Below, piece by piece: positions 26,631 to 35,094 of a stretch of DNA of 64,000 nucleotides; the stretch's first letter is position 1, and each line of letters starts with the position of its first letter. The notes below the pieces were generated by a model that saw nothing but the letters and a program-made list of their open reading frames with translations, did no database searches and was not told the origin of the DNA. Made by a program: the position numbers and the translations under genes. Source of the stretch: Neisseria perflava (GTDB lineage Bacteria; Pseudomonadota; Gammaproteobacteria; Burkholderiales; Neisseriaceae); contig NZ_CP079818.1 of the NCBI RefSeq assembly GCF_019334725.1, positions 2,046,001 through 2,110,000 on the forward strand, written 5' to 3'.

Positions 26631-27734
26631 ATGCAACCCCAATACTATATCGGCATCATGTCCGGAACCAGCATGGACGGTGCCGATGCCGTACTGATTC
26701 AAATGCAGGGTAAGCAATGGCAACGCGCCGTTGCTCATAGCTTTCTACCCTATTCAGACGGCCTGCGCCAAGAATTGTTGGCACTGCAAGACATAGGCGA
26801 AAATGAATTGCACAGAAGCAATATCCTGGCGCAAACACTCAGCCGCCTATACGCCCAAACCGTCCAACAACTATTGGCAGAACAAAACCTGTCGGCCAAA
26901 GACATTGCCGCGATCGGCTGCCACGGACAAACCATCCGCCATGCGCCTGAACACGGTTACAGCATTCAACTGGTCAACCTCTCCCTGTTAGCTGAACTGA
27001 CCGGCATTTTCACTGTCGGCGACTTTCGCAGCCGCGACCTTGCCTGCAACGGCCAAGGTGCACCCCTCGTTCCAGCCTTTCACGAAGCGCTGTTTCAAGA
27101 TGCGAATGAAACCCGCGCCGTACTCAACATTGGCGGTATTTCCAATATCAGTATCCTCCCACACGACAGCCCTTCTTTCGGCTTCGATACCGGCCCCGGC
27201 AATATGCTGATGGATGCATGGATGCAACATATTTGGCAGCAGCCTTACGACAAAAACGGGGAAAAAGCTGCACAAGGCAAAATCCTCCCTGATCTGCTCG
27301 CTTCCCTGCTCGACCATCCTTATTTCAGCCGCCCTTATCCCAAAAGTACAGGCCGAGAGTTGTTTTCCCTAAGCTGGCTTCAAGGCCATCTGAAAGGTAA
27401 TGAAAAGCCGGAAGATGTGATACGTACATTGGTCTTTTATACCGCACAAACCATTTTTGACGCGGCCAAACAAGCTGCTCCGGTGATTCATCATCTTTAT
27501 ATCTGCGGCGGCGGCATCCGCAATCCTGTTTTGATGCAAGACTTGGAAACCCTGTTTTCTCCCGACACCAAATTGCACAGTACAGCCAAGCTCCATCTTG
27601 ACCCGCAATGGGTGGAAGCCGCCGCTTTTGCCTGGCTTGCAGCCTGTTGGTGCAATCAAGTCCCGAGCAATCCCCACCATGCAACCGGCGCACATTCACA
27701 CCGAATTTTAGGCTCAGGACATTACGGCAACTAA
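26631..27734 (+). CDS. anmK: Anhydro-N-acetylmuramic acid kinase
   Basis: 367 residues. Starts MQPQYYIGIMSGTSMDGAD with the family signature GTSMDG; GCHGQTIRH, VGDFRSRDLACNGQGAPL, NIGGISNIS and FDTGPGN are also characteristic. It cleaves and phosphorylates 1,6-anhydroMurNAc to MurNAc-6-phosphate in cell-wall recycling. Divergent from pit. A DUS lies within the coding region (encoding YSDGL). Confidence 0.95.
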   Translation: MQPQYYIGIMSGTSMDGADAVLIQMQGKQWQRAVAHSFLPYSDGLRQELLALQDIGENELHRSNILAQTLSRLYAQTVQQLLAEQNLSAKDIAAIGCHGQTIRHAPEHGYSIQLVNLSLLAELTGIFTVGDFRSRDLACNGQGAPLVPAFHEALFQDANETRAVLNIGGISNISILPHDSPSFGFDTGPGNMLMDAWMQHIWQQPYDKNGEKAAQGKILPDLLASLLDHPYFSRPYPKSTGRELFSLSWLQGHLKGNEKPEDVIRTLVFYTAQTIFDAAKQAAPVIHHLYICGGGIRNPVLMQDLETLFSPDTKLHSTAKLHLDPQWVEAAAFAWLAACWCNQVPSNPHHATGAHSHRILGSGHYGN

Positions 27735-27751
27735 AGTTAAATCAATAAAAA

Positions 27752-27777
27752 GGCCGTCTGAACATTTTCAGACGGCC
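27752..27777. terminator. Inverted DUS pair between anmK and the TerC-like gene
   Basis: GGCCGTCTGAA and its inverse with a 4-nt loop, between convergent genes. Confidence 0.85.
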
Positions 27778-27797
27778 TTTACTATATTAGCCTTTCC

Positions 27798-29357
27798 TTA
27801 TTCTTCTTCCGGCAAACGATTGATTTTCACACGGGCAATCCGTTGTCCGTCCTTCTCAACCACTTCAAAACGCCAGCCATGATAATCGATGAAGTCGCCC
27901 ACATCAGGAATACTTTGCAATTCTTCCATAATCAAGCCGGCAACAGTATGGAAGTCCGCATCTTCTTCTTGAGCAGGCAGATTTAACTGGGAAGCCAATT
28001 CCACATACTCCAATGCACCATCCACAGACAGCGTTTCATCCTGGCTGGCTGGAGCAGCTTCTTCTTCCTCACGCTCGAATTCCTCTGGGAACTCACCGGC
28101 AATGGTTTCCAACAAATCTTTCATGGTCACCATACCCAACACCGCGCCAAATTCATCCACCACCAACGCATAATCCGCGCTGCTTTGACGGAACAATTCA
28201 ATCGCATTTAACGCCGTCGTACTGTCCGGCAAAATCAATGGCTGGCGCAAGGCCGTCTGAATATTGATTTCTCCCGATTCAAGCAGCTGGTTCAGCAAAT
28301 CTTTTTTACTGATATAGCCCAAAGGCTCATCTACACCTGCCTTACCGACAACCAACAAACGGCTATACGGCGTATTTTTCAACTGCGCATTTTGTTCTTC
28401 CCGACTTTGGGAAATATCCAATTTCTCGATTTCCCGACGCGGAATCATCACGCCCATAATCGGGCGTTCCGCCAAAGTCAGCACGCTGCGAATCATGGAT
28501 TTTTCGTTTTCTTCAAAATGCTCGTCATCGCCGCCGTTGTCGCCTGCTTTTGCCAAAATGCTTTCGCGGATACCCATCATGCCCAACACATTTTCAGCGG
28601 TACGCTTACGCCAAGAAGTGCTGATATAGTCATTTTTACGGGCATTCTTTTGCGAAACCTGATTAAACAGTTCGATCAAAATCGAGAAGCCAATCGCCGC
28701 ATACAAATAGCCTTTCGGAATATGGAAATGGAAGGCTTCTGCAATCAGGCTGAAACCAATCATCAACAAGAAACCCAAACACAACATCACAACGGTTGGA
28801 TGCTTGTCCACAAAGGCAGTCAACGGTTTGCTGGCAGAAATCATCACCGTCATCGCCACAACAACCGCACCCATTGCCACCACAATATGATCCACCATCG
28901 CCACTGCCGTAATAACAGAATCGATAGAGAAAACTGCATCCAAAATCAAGATTTGCGCCACAACGCCCCAAAAAGAAGAATGCTTCTTCTGTCCTTCAGC
29001 AACCGCAAATTGATTGTGGCCCTCAAGGCGTTCGTGCAGCTCAGTAGTCGCTTTATAAAGCAGGAAAATACCGCCGGCAAACATAATCATGTCTTTGCCG
29101 GAAATCTCCAAGCCGCCCAACTCAAACAAAGGTCGAGTCAGCGTCATGATGTGCGCCATGAAGCCCAACATGAAAATCCGAATAACGACAGCCAAACCCA
29201 AGCCCGTTATCCGCGCCCTATCCCGTTGCGACGGTTTGACCTTGTTTGCCAAAATTGCTACGAAAACAAGGTTATCAATACCTAAAACAACTTCCAAAAC
29301 CAGAAGCGTGGCAAAGCCTATCCAAGTATGCGGCTCTGCCAACCAACTGAAATCCAT
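27798..29357 (-). CDS. TerC-family membrane protein with CBS and CorC/HlyC domains
   Basis: 519 residues. The first ~230 residues form a TerC-type membrane domain with seven helices (LEVVLGIDNLVFVAILANKV, DAVFSIDSVITAVAM with conserved acidic residues). Two CBS motifs cover about residues 300-410, and a CorC_HlyC domain (DGALEYVELASQLNLP to FEVVEKDGQRIARVKI) ends the protein. E. coli relatives are YoaE and YegH. TerC proteins are now associated with manganese or calcium export during membrane-protein metalation; the exact substrate here is not shown. AAGGAA precedes the ATG. A terminator-like hairpin lies in the leader. Confidence 0.88.
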   Translation of the reverse strand: MDFSWLAEPHTWIGFATLLVLEVVLGIDNLVFVAILANKVKPSQRDRARITGLGLAVVIRIFMLGFMAHIMTLTRPLFELGGLEISGKDMIMFAGGIFLLYKATTELHERLEGHNQFAVAEGQKKHSSFWGVVAQILILDAVFSIDSVITAVAMVDHIVVAMGAVVVAMTVMISASKPLTAFVDKHPTVVMLCLGFLLMIGFSLIAEAFHFHIPKGYLYAAIGFSILIELFNQVSQKNARKNDYISTSWRKRTAENVLGMMGIRESILAKAGDNGGDDEHFEENEKSMIRSVLTLAERPIMGVMIPRREIEKLDISQSREEQNAQLKNTPYSRLLVVGKAGVDEPLGYISKKDLLNQLLESGEINIQTALRQPLILPDSTTALNAIELFRQSSADYALVVDEFGAVLGMVTMKDLLETIAGEFPEEFEREEEEAAPASQDETLSVDGALEYVELASQLNLPAQEEDADFHTVAGLIMEELQSIPDVGDFIDYHGWRFEVVEKDGQRIARVKINRLPEEE

Positions 29358-29386
29358 AATGATTGTGTTCCTTTAAAATACAAAAA

Positions 29387-29419
29387 GGCAGCCGTTCCGC
29401 TTAAAACGGACAGACTGCC
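29387..29419 (-). promoter_or_regulatory. Terminator-like hairpin in the leader of the TerC gene
   Basis: On the minus strand GGCAG...CTGCC with an inner TCCG/CGGA stem is followed at once by TTTTTGTATTTT and then the ribosome site. It lies about 30 bp before the start codon, in the orientation of the gene. It could be an attenuator; see findings. The rest of the 260-bp gap (29420-29617) shows no gene. Confidence 0.45.
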
Positions 29420-29601
29420 AAAGTTCGGGCATAAATAAAGGGAAAGAAGCGGTATAACAACTACTCTGCTCTGCGTCTTTCATGAAAAATTTATGCCTCG
29501 GTCAACAATAATGGCAAACAGTTTATCAGTTTGAAGAAAGAAAGGCAAAGTCTAACAGCATATTTTCTTTTAAAAACAGCCTATACCAGCACTTACCAGC
29601 T

Positions 29602-29613
29602 TTCAGACGACCT
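29602..29613 (-). other. Variant DUS (AGGTCGTCTGAA)
   Basis: TTCAGACGACCT differs from the AG-DUS used elsewhere by G>A in the core (GTCGTCTGAA). This matches the mucosa-type dialect. Only one arm is present, just downstream of the tfpX-like stop. Confidence 0.7.
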
Positions 29614-29617
29614 TTTC

Positions 29618-30409
29618 TTACTTGATAAAACCATCAATCGGCGCATAACCCAAAAAATCTGCCTGCTCATTCAATATCACAACCCATTCTTTACTTCGCG
29701 CACTGGTAAATGGCAAGAAATACAACTCTTTCCCATCATTTCTCAGCGAAGCCTGTTCCAAAATTGACTCCTCATTCATGCCACGGGCTTTTGCCAAGAC
29801 AGACAACGGTTTCATTGCTTTACGAATTTTCTCACGTTCCTGCTGCGAATCTGGCAACCACCAAGAAGGCCTCATACTTGGTTCAACACCTTTCAAAGAC
29901 AAATCAAGACCTTGGTTAGCTTCGTCCGGGCTCATCGCTTCACGCAACCCAACACGGCGTACGCCAAACCAAGATAAATCCTGCAAATCCTTCGGAGCAT
30001 GGCTCAAATCATTTACATCAATTTCTGCAGCAGTTACCACATTTATCCTATCGGTTTCGAATGCGGAAACCACTGGACGCGCCAAAGATACGTTGCACAA
30101 ACCATAAATTAAAGCAGCCAGCTGAATCATGCCGATTAAGGAAAAATCAACAATCCTCTCTTTAAGTTTTTTGCTCGGACTGGCAAGAATCAAAGTCAGC
30201 AACGGGCCGCAAACAATATCTACTGAAATGACCAGTTTATATAAAGCCAATCCGCCTGTCAGCTCGGCATACGGATAAGGATACCAAACTCCAAATACTA
30301 ACAAAGCGGCCAATCCTGCCAAAATCAGACTAATCAACAAATGCCATGCCGCATTTTTTAATGCGAACCGAAAGCGTGGTGAAGAATGTAATGTATGTGC
30401 GTTTTCCAT
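29618..30409 (-). CDS. TfpX/TfpZ-type pilin accessory protein
   Basis: 263 residues from the ATG at 30409 (MENAHTLHSS). An N-terminal membrane helix (WHLLISLILAGLAALLVFGVWY), then a second helix (VISVDIVCGPLLTLILA) and a third (LIGMIQLAALIYGLCNV), followed by RPVVSAFETDRINVV and a soluble C-terminal half: the layout of TfpX/TfpZ proteins. These assist assembly of particular type IV pilins and are usually encoded beside the cognate pilin gene. No pilin gene is visible here, so it is an orphan. The region around its start is AT-rich. Confidence 0.75.
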   Translation of the reverse strand: MENAHTLHSSPRFRFALKNAAWHLLISLILAGLAALLVFGVWYPYPYAELTGGLALYKLVISVDIVCGPLLTLILASPSKKLKERIVDFSLIGMIQLAALIYGLCNVSLARPVVSAFETDRINVVTAAEIDVNDLSHAPKDLQDLSWFGVRRVGLREAMSPDEANQGLDLSLKGVEPSMRPSWWLPDSQQEREKIRKAMKPLSVLAKARGMNEESILEQASLRNDGKELYFLPFTSARSKEWVVILNEQADFLGYAPIDGFIK

Positions 30410-30573
30410 AGATAACAATAAGATATTATTTCTTCTATAAATATTATGTAGCTAAAAAAATAAATGAGATATTTAAATATGCTGGTAGGCCGTCTGAAAA
30501 TTGAAGCATTAACTGCAATCATCTCACCACGCATTATCAATATATTAAAAATACTAATAAATAGATAAAATAA

Positions 30574-30600
30574 AAACCACCATGTAACATGGTGGTTTTA
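30574..30600 (-). terminator. Terminator of tRNA-Asn
   Basis: AAAACCACCATG and CATGGTGGTTTT form a 12-pair stem over TAA, with T-runs on the minus strand, six bases after the tRNA 3' end. Confidence 0.85.
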
Positions 30601-30605
30601 AAATT

Positions 30606-30681
30606 TGGCTCCCCGACCTGGGCTCGAACCAGGGACCTGCGGATTAACAGTCCGTCGCTCTACCGACTGAGCTATCGGGGA
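30606..30681 (-). tRNA. tRNA-Asn (anticodon GTT)
   Basis: 76 nt on the minus strand. Acceptor TCCCCGA pairs with TCGGGGA, the D-arm is GCTCAGTCGGTAGAGC, the anticodon loop CTGTTAA reads GTT, and the T-arm is CTGGTTCGAGCCCAG. The 3' CCA is encoded (TGG at 30606-30608). Confidence 0.97.
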
Positions 30682-30693
30682 ATTAAAGATGGA

Positions 30694-30723
30694 ATTATAT
30701 AGAAAATATCAGAAACCTGTCAA
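30694..30723 (-). promoter_or_regulatory. Consensus sigma70 promoter of tRNA-Asn
   Basis: On the minus strand TTGACA (30723-30718) and TATAAT (30699-30694) match the consensus perfectly with an 18-bp spacer. Transcription would start about 6 nt before the tRNA, so the tRNA does not depend on the operon upstream. Confidence 0.85.
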
Positions 30724-30778
30724 GCAACAATCTATATAAAACAAAAATATTTTTATATCTTTTTAATTTATAAAAATT

Positions 30779-31138
30779 TTATAAGATTTCAGCAATTTGT
30801 TTGGCTGCACGTTTCGCATCCAACAAAATCAAGCCCAATTTACCGCTTTCTTTTGCCATCAATACCAACACTGCATTTTCACCTGCTTGACTCAACAGAA
30901 TATAGCCATTTTTACCTTTAACCATTACCTGATCCAACTCACCGCAAGCCAACTCATGTACGGAACGATTGCCCAATGCCAAAAGCGTTGCCGACATCGC
31001 ACCTACACGGTCTGCATTCAAGTGGGAAGGCAGCATGGTTGCGATCGGCAGGCCGTCTGTAGAAATAACTGCAGAGGCAGTGATATCCGCAGAAGTATTG
31101 TTCAAATCGCTTAATACAGAGATTAATAGTTGTTGCAT
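30779..31138 (-). CDS. Roadblock/LC7 domain protein (MglB-like)
   Basis: 119 residues, a single roadblock/LC7 domain. ADITASAVISTDGLPIATMLP, VGAMSATLLALG and KLGLILLDAKRAAKQIAEIL follow the family pattern. Such small proteins are partners (GAP or exchange-like) of Ras-like GTPases, as MglB is of MglA. GGAGCGACT precedes the ATG. It is the last gene of a five-gene minus-strand operon that contains an MglA-like GTPase. Confidence 0.85.
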   Translation of the reverse strand: MQQLLISVLSDLNNTSADITASAVISTDGLPIATMLPSHLNADRVGAMSATLLALGNRSVHELACGELDQVMVKGKNGYILLSQAGENAVLVLMAKESGKLGLILLDAKRAAKQIAEIL

Positions 31139-31177
31139 AGTCGCTCCATTCTAAAATAAATATCGGTCAGGCAAAAA

Positions 31178-31819
31178 TCAACGGCTGCCGTATCGGTGAT
31201 ACAGCACTTTAACCAAAGTAACAAAAGCCTCTTTATTTAAGTCAGGCATTCCACCAATTACCAAAATCAGCTTGGTCATGCCAATATACAGGGGGAAAAA
31301 GGTCAATTCACTTTGGCCTGAAGGATCACAAATACCCCATGCGCTATTATTGATATGTAGGTTATTGCGAATCAAAAGACGGTGTTTGTCTTCCATTTTG
31401 GCCACTTCACTCGCCAAAAGGCCCAACTCTTCCGCAGCCTCGTGATGGAAATTAGCATTGGCAAAATACAAACCGTTTTCATCAGCCAATAAAGCTTTGC
31501 CAGAATTAGACAACTGTTCCAACAATGTAGGCAATTGCTCGTCAGTCAAATGGATATCGTCTGTGCTGATTTCTTCATCACCATACAAAAATTCCAAGCG
31601 TTGGAGGCGATACAGTAGGTTCAAAGCGGTATTGATGTCGCTGGTATCCGCCCATGCCAAGATTTTTTCGCTGCTGATGGTTTCAGACGGCTCTGCACGC
31701 AACAGGCCATACAATAAAGTTCTGCTGGCACTGGGCGTATCATTTGAAACAGCATAATACGCACCCGCCGGTGTAATCTTAGGATATAAATTTGCTTGTA
31801 AAGAAAGTGTCGCTTCCAT
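31178..31819 (-). CDS. Hypothetical protein of the GTPase/roadblock operon
   Basis: 213 residues, soluble. The N-terminal ~100 residues look helical and winged-helix-like (SASRTLLYGLLRAEPSETISSEKILAWADTSDI-type block). The rest (NGLYFANANFHHEAAEELGLLASEVAKM, then a strand-rich end) could be a divergent second roadblock fold, which would make it another GTPase partner. I do not recognise a named family. It lies one base after the GTPase stop and 39 bp before the roadblock gene, so all three are surely co-expressed. Confidence 0.6.
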   Translation of the reverse strand: MEATLSLQANLYPKITPAGAYYAVSNDTPSASRTLLYGLLRAEPSETISSEKILAWADTSDINTALNLLYRLQRLEFLYGDEEISTDDIHLTDEQLPTLLEQLSNSGKALLADENGLYFANANFHHEAAEELGLLASEVAKMEDKHRLLIRNNLHINNSAWGICDPSGQSELTFFPLYIGMTKLILVIGGMPDLNKEAFVTLVKVLYHRYGSR

Positions 31820-31820
31820 C

Positions 31821-32357
31821 TTATACCTCTAATCCGGGGTCAATTGAGAACAACATGGCAGTAACCAATTGTTTTACATCGTCTTCTCGACGCGCATCAA
31901 TCTCAAAAACCGGTACATTAAAATTATTCTGTGCTAAATATTTTTGATAAACATCCACGCTTGGTAAGGATCGGATATCCATCTTTGTTACCCCTACAAC
32001 CAGAGGCGCTTTTTTCAGCAACTCCCGAAATGCATCCAAGAAGAATTGCAGGTCTTTCAATGGATTGCTTCTTGTATTATCCAAAAGAAGCACCAAGCCC
32101 ATACTGCCTTGGCTCAGAATTTCCCACATGAAATTAAAACGCTCCTGACCAGGCGTACCATACAGATGAACCTTGGTTTCCTCATCCAAATGAATGACAC
32201 CGTAGTCCATCGCCACAGTCGTGTACCCCTTGCGGACAAGTGTCATATCGGATGCGGATGCATCGGTTTGAACCGGTGGTTCATCAGATAAAGCTGAAAT
32301 TGCAGTGGTTTTACCTACGCCAACAGGACCGGTAAAGATAATTTTATTTTCTTTCAT
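31821..32357 (-). CDS. Ras-like small GTPase, MglA-like
   Basis: 178 residues. Walker A GPVGVGKTT (10-18), switch II YGTPGQERF (Gly and Gln conserved, with the DxxG Asp replaced), and VTKMD where canonical GTPases have NKxD. These are the features of the bacterial MglA/Rup group. AAGGA precedes the ATG. In Myxococcus and others MglA sets cell polarity and controls type IV pili; in round cells such as Neisseria the role is open. Neighbours: pseudo-receiver gene 10 bp upstream and the 213-residue gene one base downstream. Confidence 0.88.
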   Translation of the reverse strand: MKENKIIFTGPVGVGKTTAISALSDEPPVQTDASASDMTLVRKGYTTVAMDYGVIHLDEETKVHLYGTPGQERFNFMWEILSQGSMGLVLLLDNTRSNPLKDLQFFLDAFRELLKKAPLVVGVTKMDIRSLPSVDVYQKYLAQNNFNVPVFEIDARREDDVKQLVTAMLFSIDPGLEV

Positions 32358-32367
32358 GACGTGTCCT

Positions 32368-33471
32368 TTACGATTTACCCAGCAACTTACGCATCAGGCG
32401 TTGCAACAGACCGCGAGGTTGTTCTTTCGACGGACCGGCAATTTTTTGAGCCTCTTTGCTCATTGCTGTTTCAGGTACGTCTTTGCTATTCACATCAATC
32501 TGTTCATTCAACGAAGGCGTATTGTTCGCATCAGTTGCAAACTCTGTATCTGTTGCCAAAAAGCCTGTCATATATGTTGCCGATAAATAATTTAAAATAT
32601 CAGGCATTTCTAAAGGCATAACTTTATAGAGGATGTTCAGATTAACCGACGTTTTTGTCAGAAATGCCGACAGACGCATAGATTCCGGAACATGTGCCAA
32701 ACGGGTTAAGTTTGGCCACCGCTTGAGTGTAAAGACAGTTTGCGGCGTCATCGGATAAATCAGACGGCCTGATGCAGTCCAAATAGCCATTTGCCACAAG
32801 CATGACATAATGGTGACTTTGGCTTTTTCTTTCCATTGAGGATTATCAGGAACGGCCTTACACACGACAGCCAAGTTATCGTTCTTACACAATTTCTCCA
32901 ACTCATTGGCGCTGACTGTCAACAGTACTCGCTGGATACTAGGAAACACGATCAATATCGGCTTGCCTTCATGCAAGACGGCAATATCTTGGTGTCCTTG
33001 ACTGGCAAATTTCAACGCACCCAACAAGCCTTTATTTGGATTAAATCGGCGAATGGTGGCTTTTCTTGCGCCATCAGAATTTGATTGTCCTTTATTCTCT
33101 TCAGCCGCTTGTTGTTCAGACGGCTCAAAAACATTCCCGCCCTGAGCCAGGCTGCGCAAAACAGGAAACAAGGTATCGAATTTAACCGGCTTGGCCAAAT
33201 AAGGAGTCGTTACGGTTGGCAACTCGGAAGAAAACATCGCCACAGGTACTTCCGGATAAGTTTTCTTCGACTCTTTCCAAGCTTCTACACCTGCCGGCGT
33301 ATCGGTATCAACCAATACCAAATCCGGTTTTTCATCAGAATCAGGAGAAACGATGACGTAATTCGTCGTATTGTGCATTTTAAATGCCATACGGAATACC
33401 GCCTGCTGTTGCTCACCCATCTCCTGTAACATAACCCGTATGGTTTTAATTTTTGGTAAATGATTATTCAT
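32368..33471 (-). CDS. Pseudo-receiver protein of the GTPase operon
   Basis: 367 residues. The first ~105 residues resemble a response-regulator receiver (KPDLVLVDTDTPAG with an Asp in the right region, and AKPVKFDTLFPVL at the conserved Lys site), but the usual acidic pair near the start is not evident, so phosphorylation is uncertain. The middle (about 140-300) is an unassigned soluble domain. The C-terminus is a flexible tail ending in a basic patch, RGLLQRLMRKLLGKS, which could touch the membrane. It may be an adaptor passing a signal to the GTPase. Function inferred from context only. Confidence 0.6.
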   Translation of the reverse strand: MNNHLPKIKTIRVMLQEMGEQQQAVFRMAFKMHNTTNYVIVSPDSDEKPDLVLVDTDTPAGVEAWKESKKTYPEVPVAMFSSELPTVTTPYLAKPVKFDTLFPVLRSLAQGGNVFEPSEQQAAEENKGQSNSDGARKATIRRFNPNKGLLGALKFASQGHQDIAVLHEGKPILIVFPSIQRVLLTVSANELEKLCKNDNLAVVCKAVPDNPQWKEKAKVTIMSCLWQMAIWTASGRLIYPMTPQTVFTLKRWPNLTRLAHVPESMRLSAFLTKTSVNLNILYKVMPLEMPDILNYLSATYMTGFLATDTEFATDANNTPSLNEQIDVNSKDVPETAMSKEAQKIAGPSKEQPRGLLQRLMRKLLGKS

Positions 33472-33494
33472 TACTCGTACTTTCTACGATTATC

Positions 33495-34937
33495 TTATTT
33501 TTTTGAATATTGGTTCATTCGTTGCAAGAGACGGCTCATTGCCAAGACAACCTCTTCAGGCAGGCTGACAACACGCTCGCGCAACAGGCGCAGGAATTGT
33601 TCTAAACGTCCCCAGTCTTCGACGCGTTCGTACAAATCAAACAAGATGATGTACAGCTGCGATTCTTGAGGATACTGTAAAACAGCTTGTTCCAGAGTGC
33701 TGATAGCCAAATCCAACTGACCGTAAGCCAACAGAGATTCCACTTCTTTCAGAGCTTCATCAGCAGGTGAAGAGCTTGCACTGATGACAGAAGAATCTTT
33801 TTGAACCAAATCGCGATATTTGGCTTTCATCTGCAAAGAACTTGGCTGAATATAACCGCGCTTCAAACCAATCTCTTTAATTTGCTGTTCAGACGGCCCT
33901 TTTTCCAAATCATCAAAAATTTCGTGATAACCAAGGCTATAACCCCAACCAAGCATACGTTCTTTTACTTGACGGCCATATTGGCCCAAAGAGTGGTAAA
34001 GCTTCCACAGATGCTTGGCAAACTGCCCTACTTCTTCATTCTGATAATCCAGACGCAAGGCATCGATAATGAGACCAGCAGGTTTCGCAGAAGTTTGGAT
34101 TGCTTTGTTGTATTGATGCAAAGCAGTCTCGTAACTAATCTTGTTTTTCAGGATTTTTGCACTACGCTCCGGCTTGGCAAAACCAATCACCGCACCCATC
34201 TCTTCAGGGCTGATTTCGCCAAAGTCTTTCTTGCCTAATACGATAGGCGCGCGTTTGCCCATACCTGGCATGACAATGCGTTCGGCCGAATCGTTCTCAA
34301 AGGCAATATGCTCATCGGAAGCAACTTCCAAACCGCTTTGTTCGCCAATTTGACGATCCACTTCCTGCATATTCCAACCGAGATGATGTTCGGCAAAAAC
34401 GCGCAAGCGCAGGTTGGTTGAATCCAAAGCCAGACCGGCTTTCAAGTATTCGGCAACACTGTCTTCAGAAAGGGAAGCACTATGGCGCTCAAGCGTATCT
34501 GCGAGCATGTCGATATTGCCGACGCGCAGATTCAAACCGATTAATTCATGAACCAGTTTTTCCGGCGCACCGTCTTCCAAGGTATTGAGATAACCGGCCA
34601 AAGACTCTGCAGCCTTACTCTCATAACCGAATTGTTTATAAACCTGGTATTCGGTCAATGGATCGACTTCTTGCGCGGAGACAGAAGCTGTTGCATCGTT
34701 TGATCCGCTTCCGCCCCATTCCCAGTCTTGATTATCCGCATTGGAAACTGTCTGGTTGACTTTCTCAATCCAGTCGTTTCCATCCTCAGAGGAGGCTGTA
34801 TGAGCAGCAGATGTACGGCCGCTTTTTGATGCATGTGCGCTTTGTTTGTCTGAATTGTTACTTTGTTTATGACGAACAAAAACCAACACCAGCAAAAAAA
34901 GCACCAGCAAAAGAATAGTTAAAAGTTGATAGTTCAA
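33495..34937 (-). CDS. Membrane-anchored repeat protein of the GTPase operon (FimV-like)
   Basis: 480 residues if started at a TTG at 34937, preceded at ideal distance by GGGAGG; the in-frame ATG at 34970 has no ribosome site and adds 11 charged residues before the helix. The first ~20 residues (NYQLLTILLLVLFLLVLVF) form a membrane anchor. A linker of low complexity leads to helical repeats (YKQFGYESKAAESLAGYL; KEVESLLAYGQLDLAISTLEQAVLQYP) of TPR or FimV type. FimV proteins are polar organisers that affect type IV pili. First gene of the operon. Confidence 0.65.
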   Translation of the reverse strand: MNYQLLTILLLVLFLLVLVFVRHKQSNNSDKQSAHASKSGRTSAAHTASSEDGNDWIEKVNQTVSNADNQDWEWGGSGSNDATASVSAQEVDPLTEYQVYKQFGYESKAAESLAGYLNTLEDGAPEKLVHELIGLNLRVGNIDMLADTLERHSASLSEDSVAEYLKAGLALDSTNLRLRVFAEHHLGWNMQEVDRQIGEQSGLEVASDEHIAFENDSAERIVMPGMGKRAPIVLGKKDFGEISPEEMGAVIGFAKPERSAKILKNKISYETALHQYNKAIQTSAKPAGLIIDALRLDYQNEEVGQFAKHLWKLYHSLGQYGRQVKERMLGWGYSLGYHEIFDDLEKGPSEQQIKEIGLKRGYIQPSSLQMKAKYRDLVQKDSSVISASSSPADEALKEVESLLAYGQLDLAISTLEQAVLQYPQESQLYIILFDLYERVEDWGRLEQFLRLLRERVVSLPEEVVLAMSRLLQRMNQYSKK

Positions 34938-35094
34938 GAACACCTCCCGGTCTTGTGCTGCAAACTGCATTTATTAACATCTGTTGCTTTACACGCAACT
35001 TCAACGCTATTAATTCCCCAAACGAATGATGATAACATGAACGCACCCATTTTCACATTAGAAACCCTACCCCCATAAAGGACTTGATACCAAT

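Noticed and set aside
28392..29285. Plus-strand frame of 297 codons opposite the TerC-like gene
   Set aside because: His/Gln/Asn-rich shadow frame; the minus-strand protein is clearly real.
29387..29530. yybP-ykoY manganese riboswitch before the TerC gene
   Set aside because: The conserved GGGGAGUAG-type loop and its partner are not visible; only the terminator-like stem can be supported.
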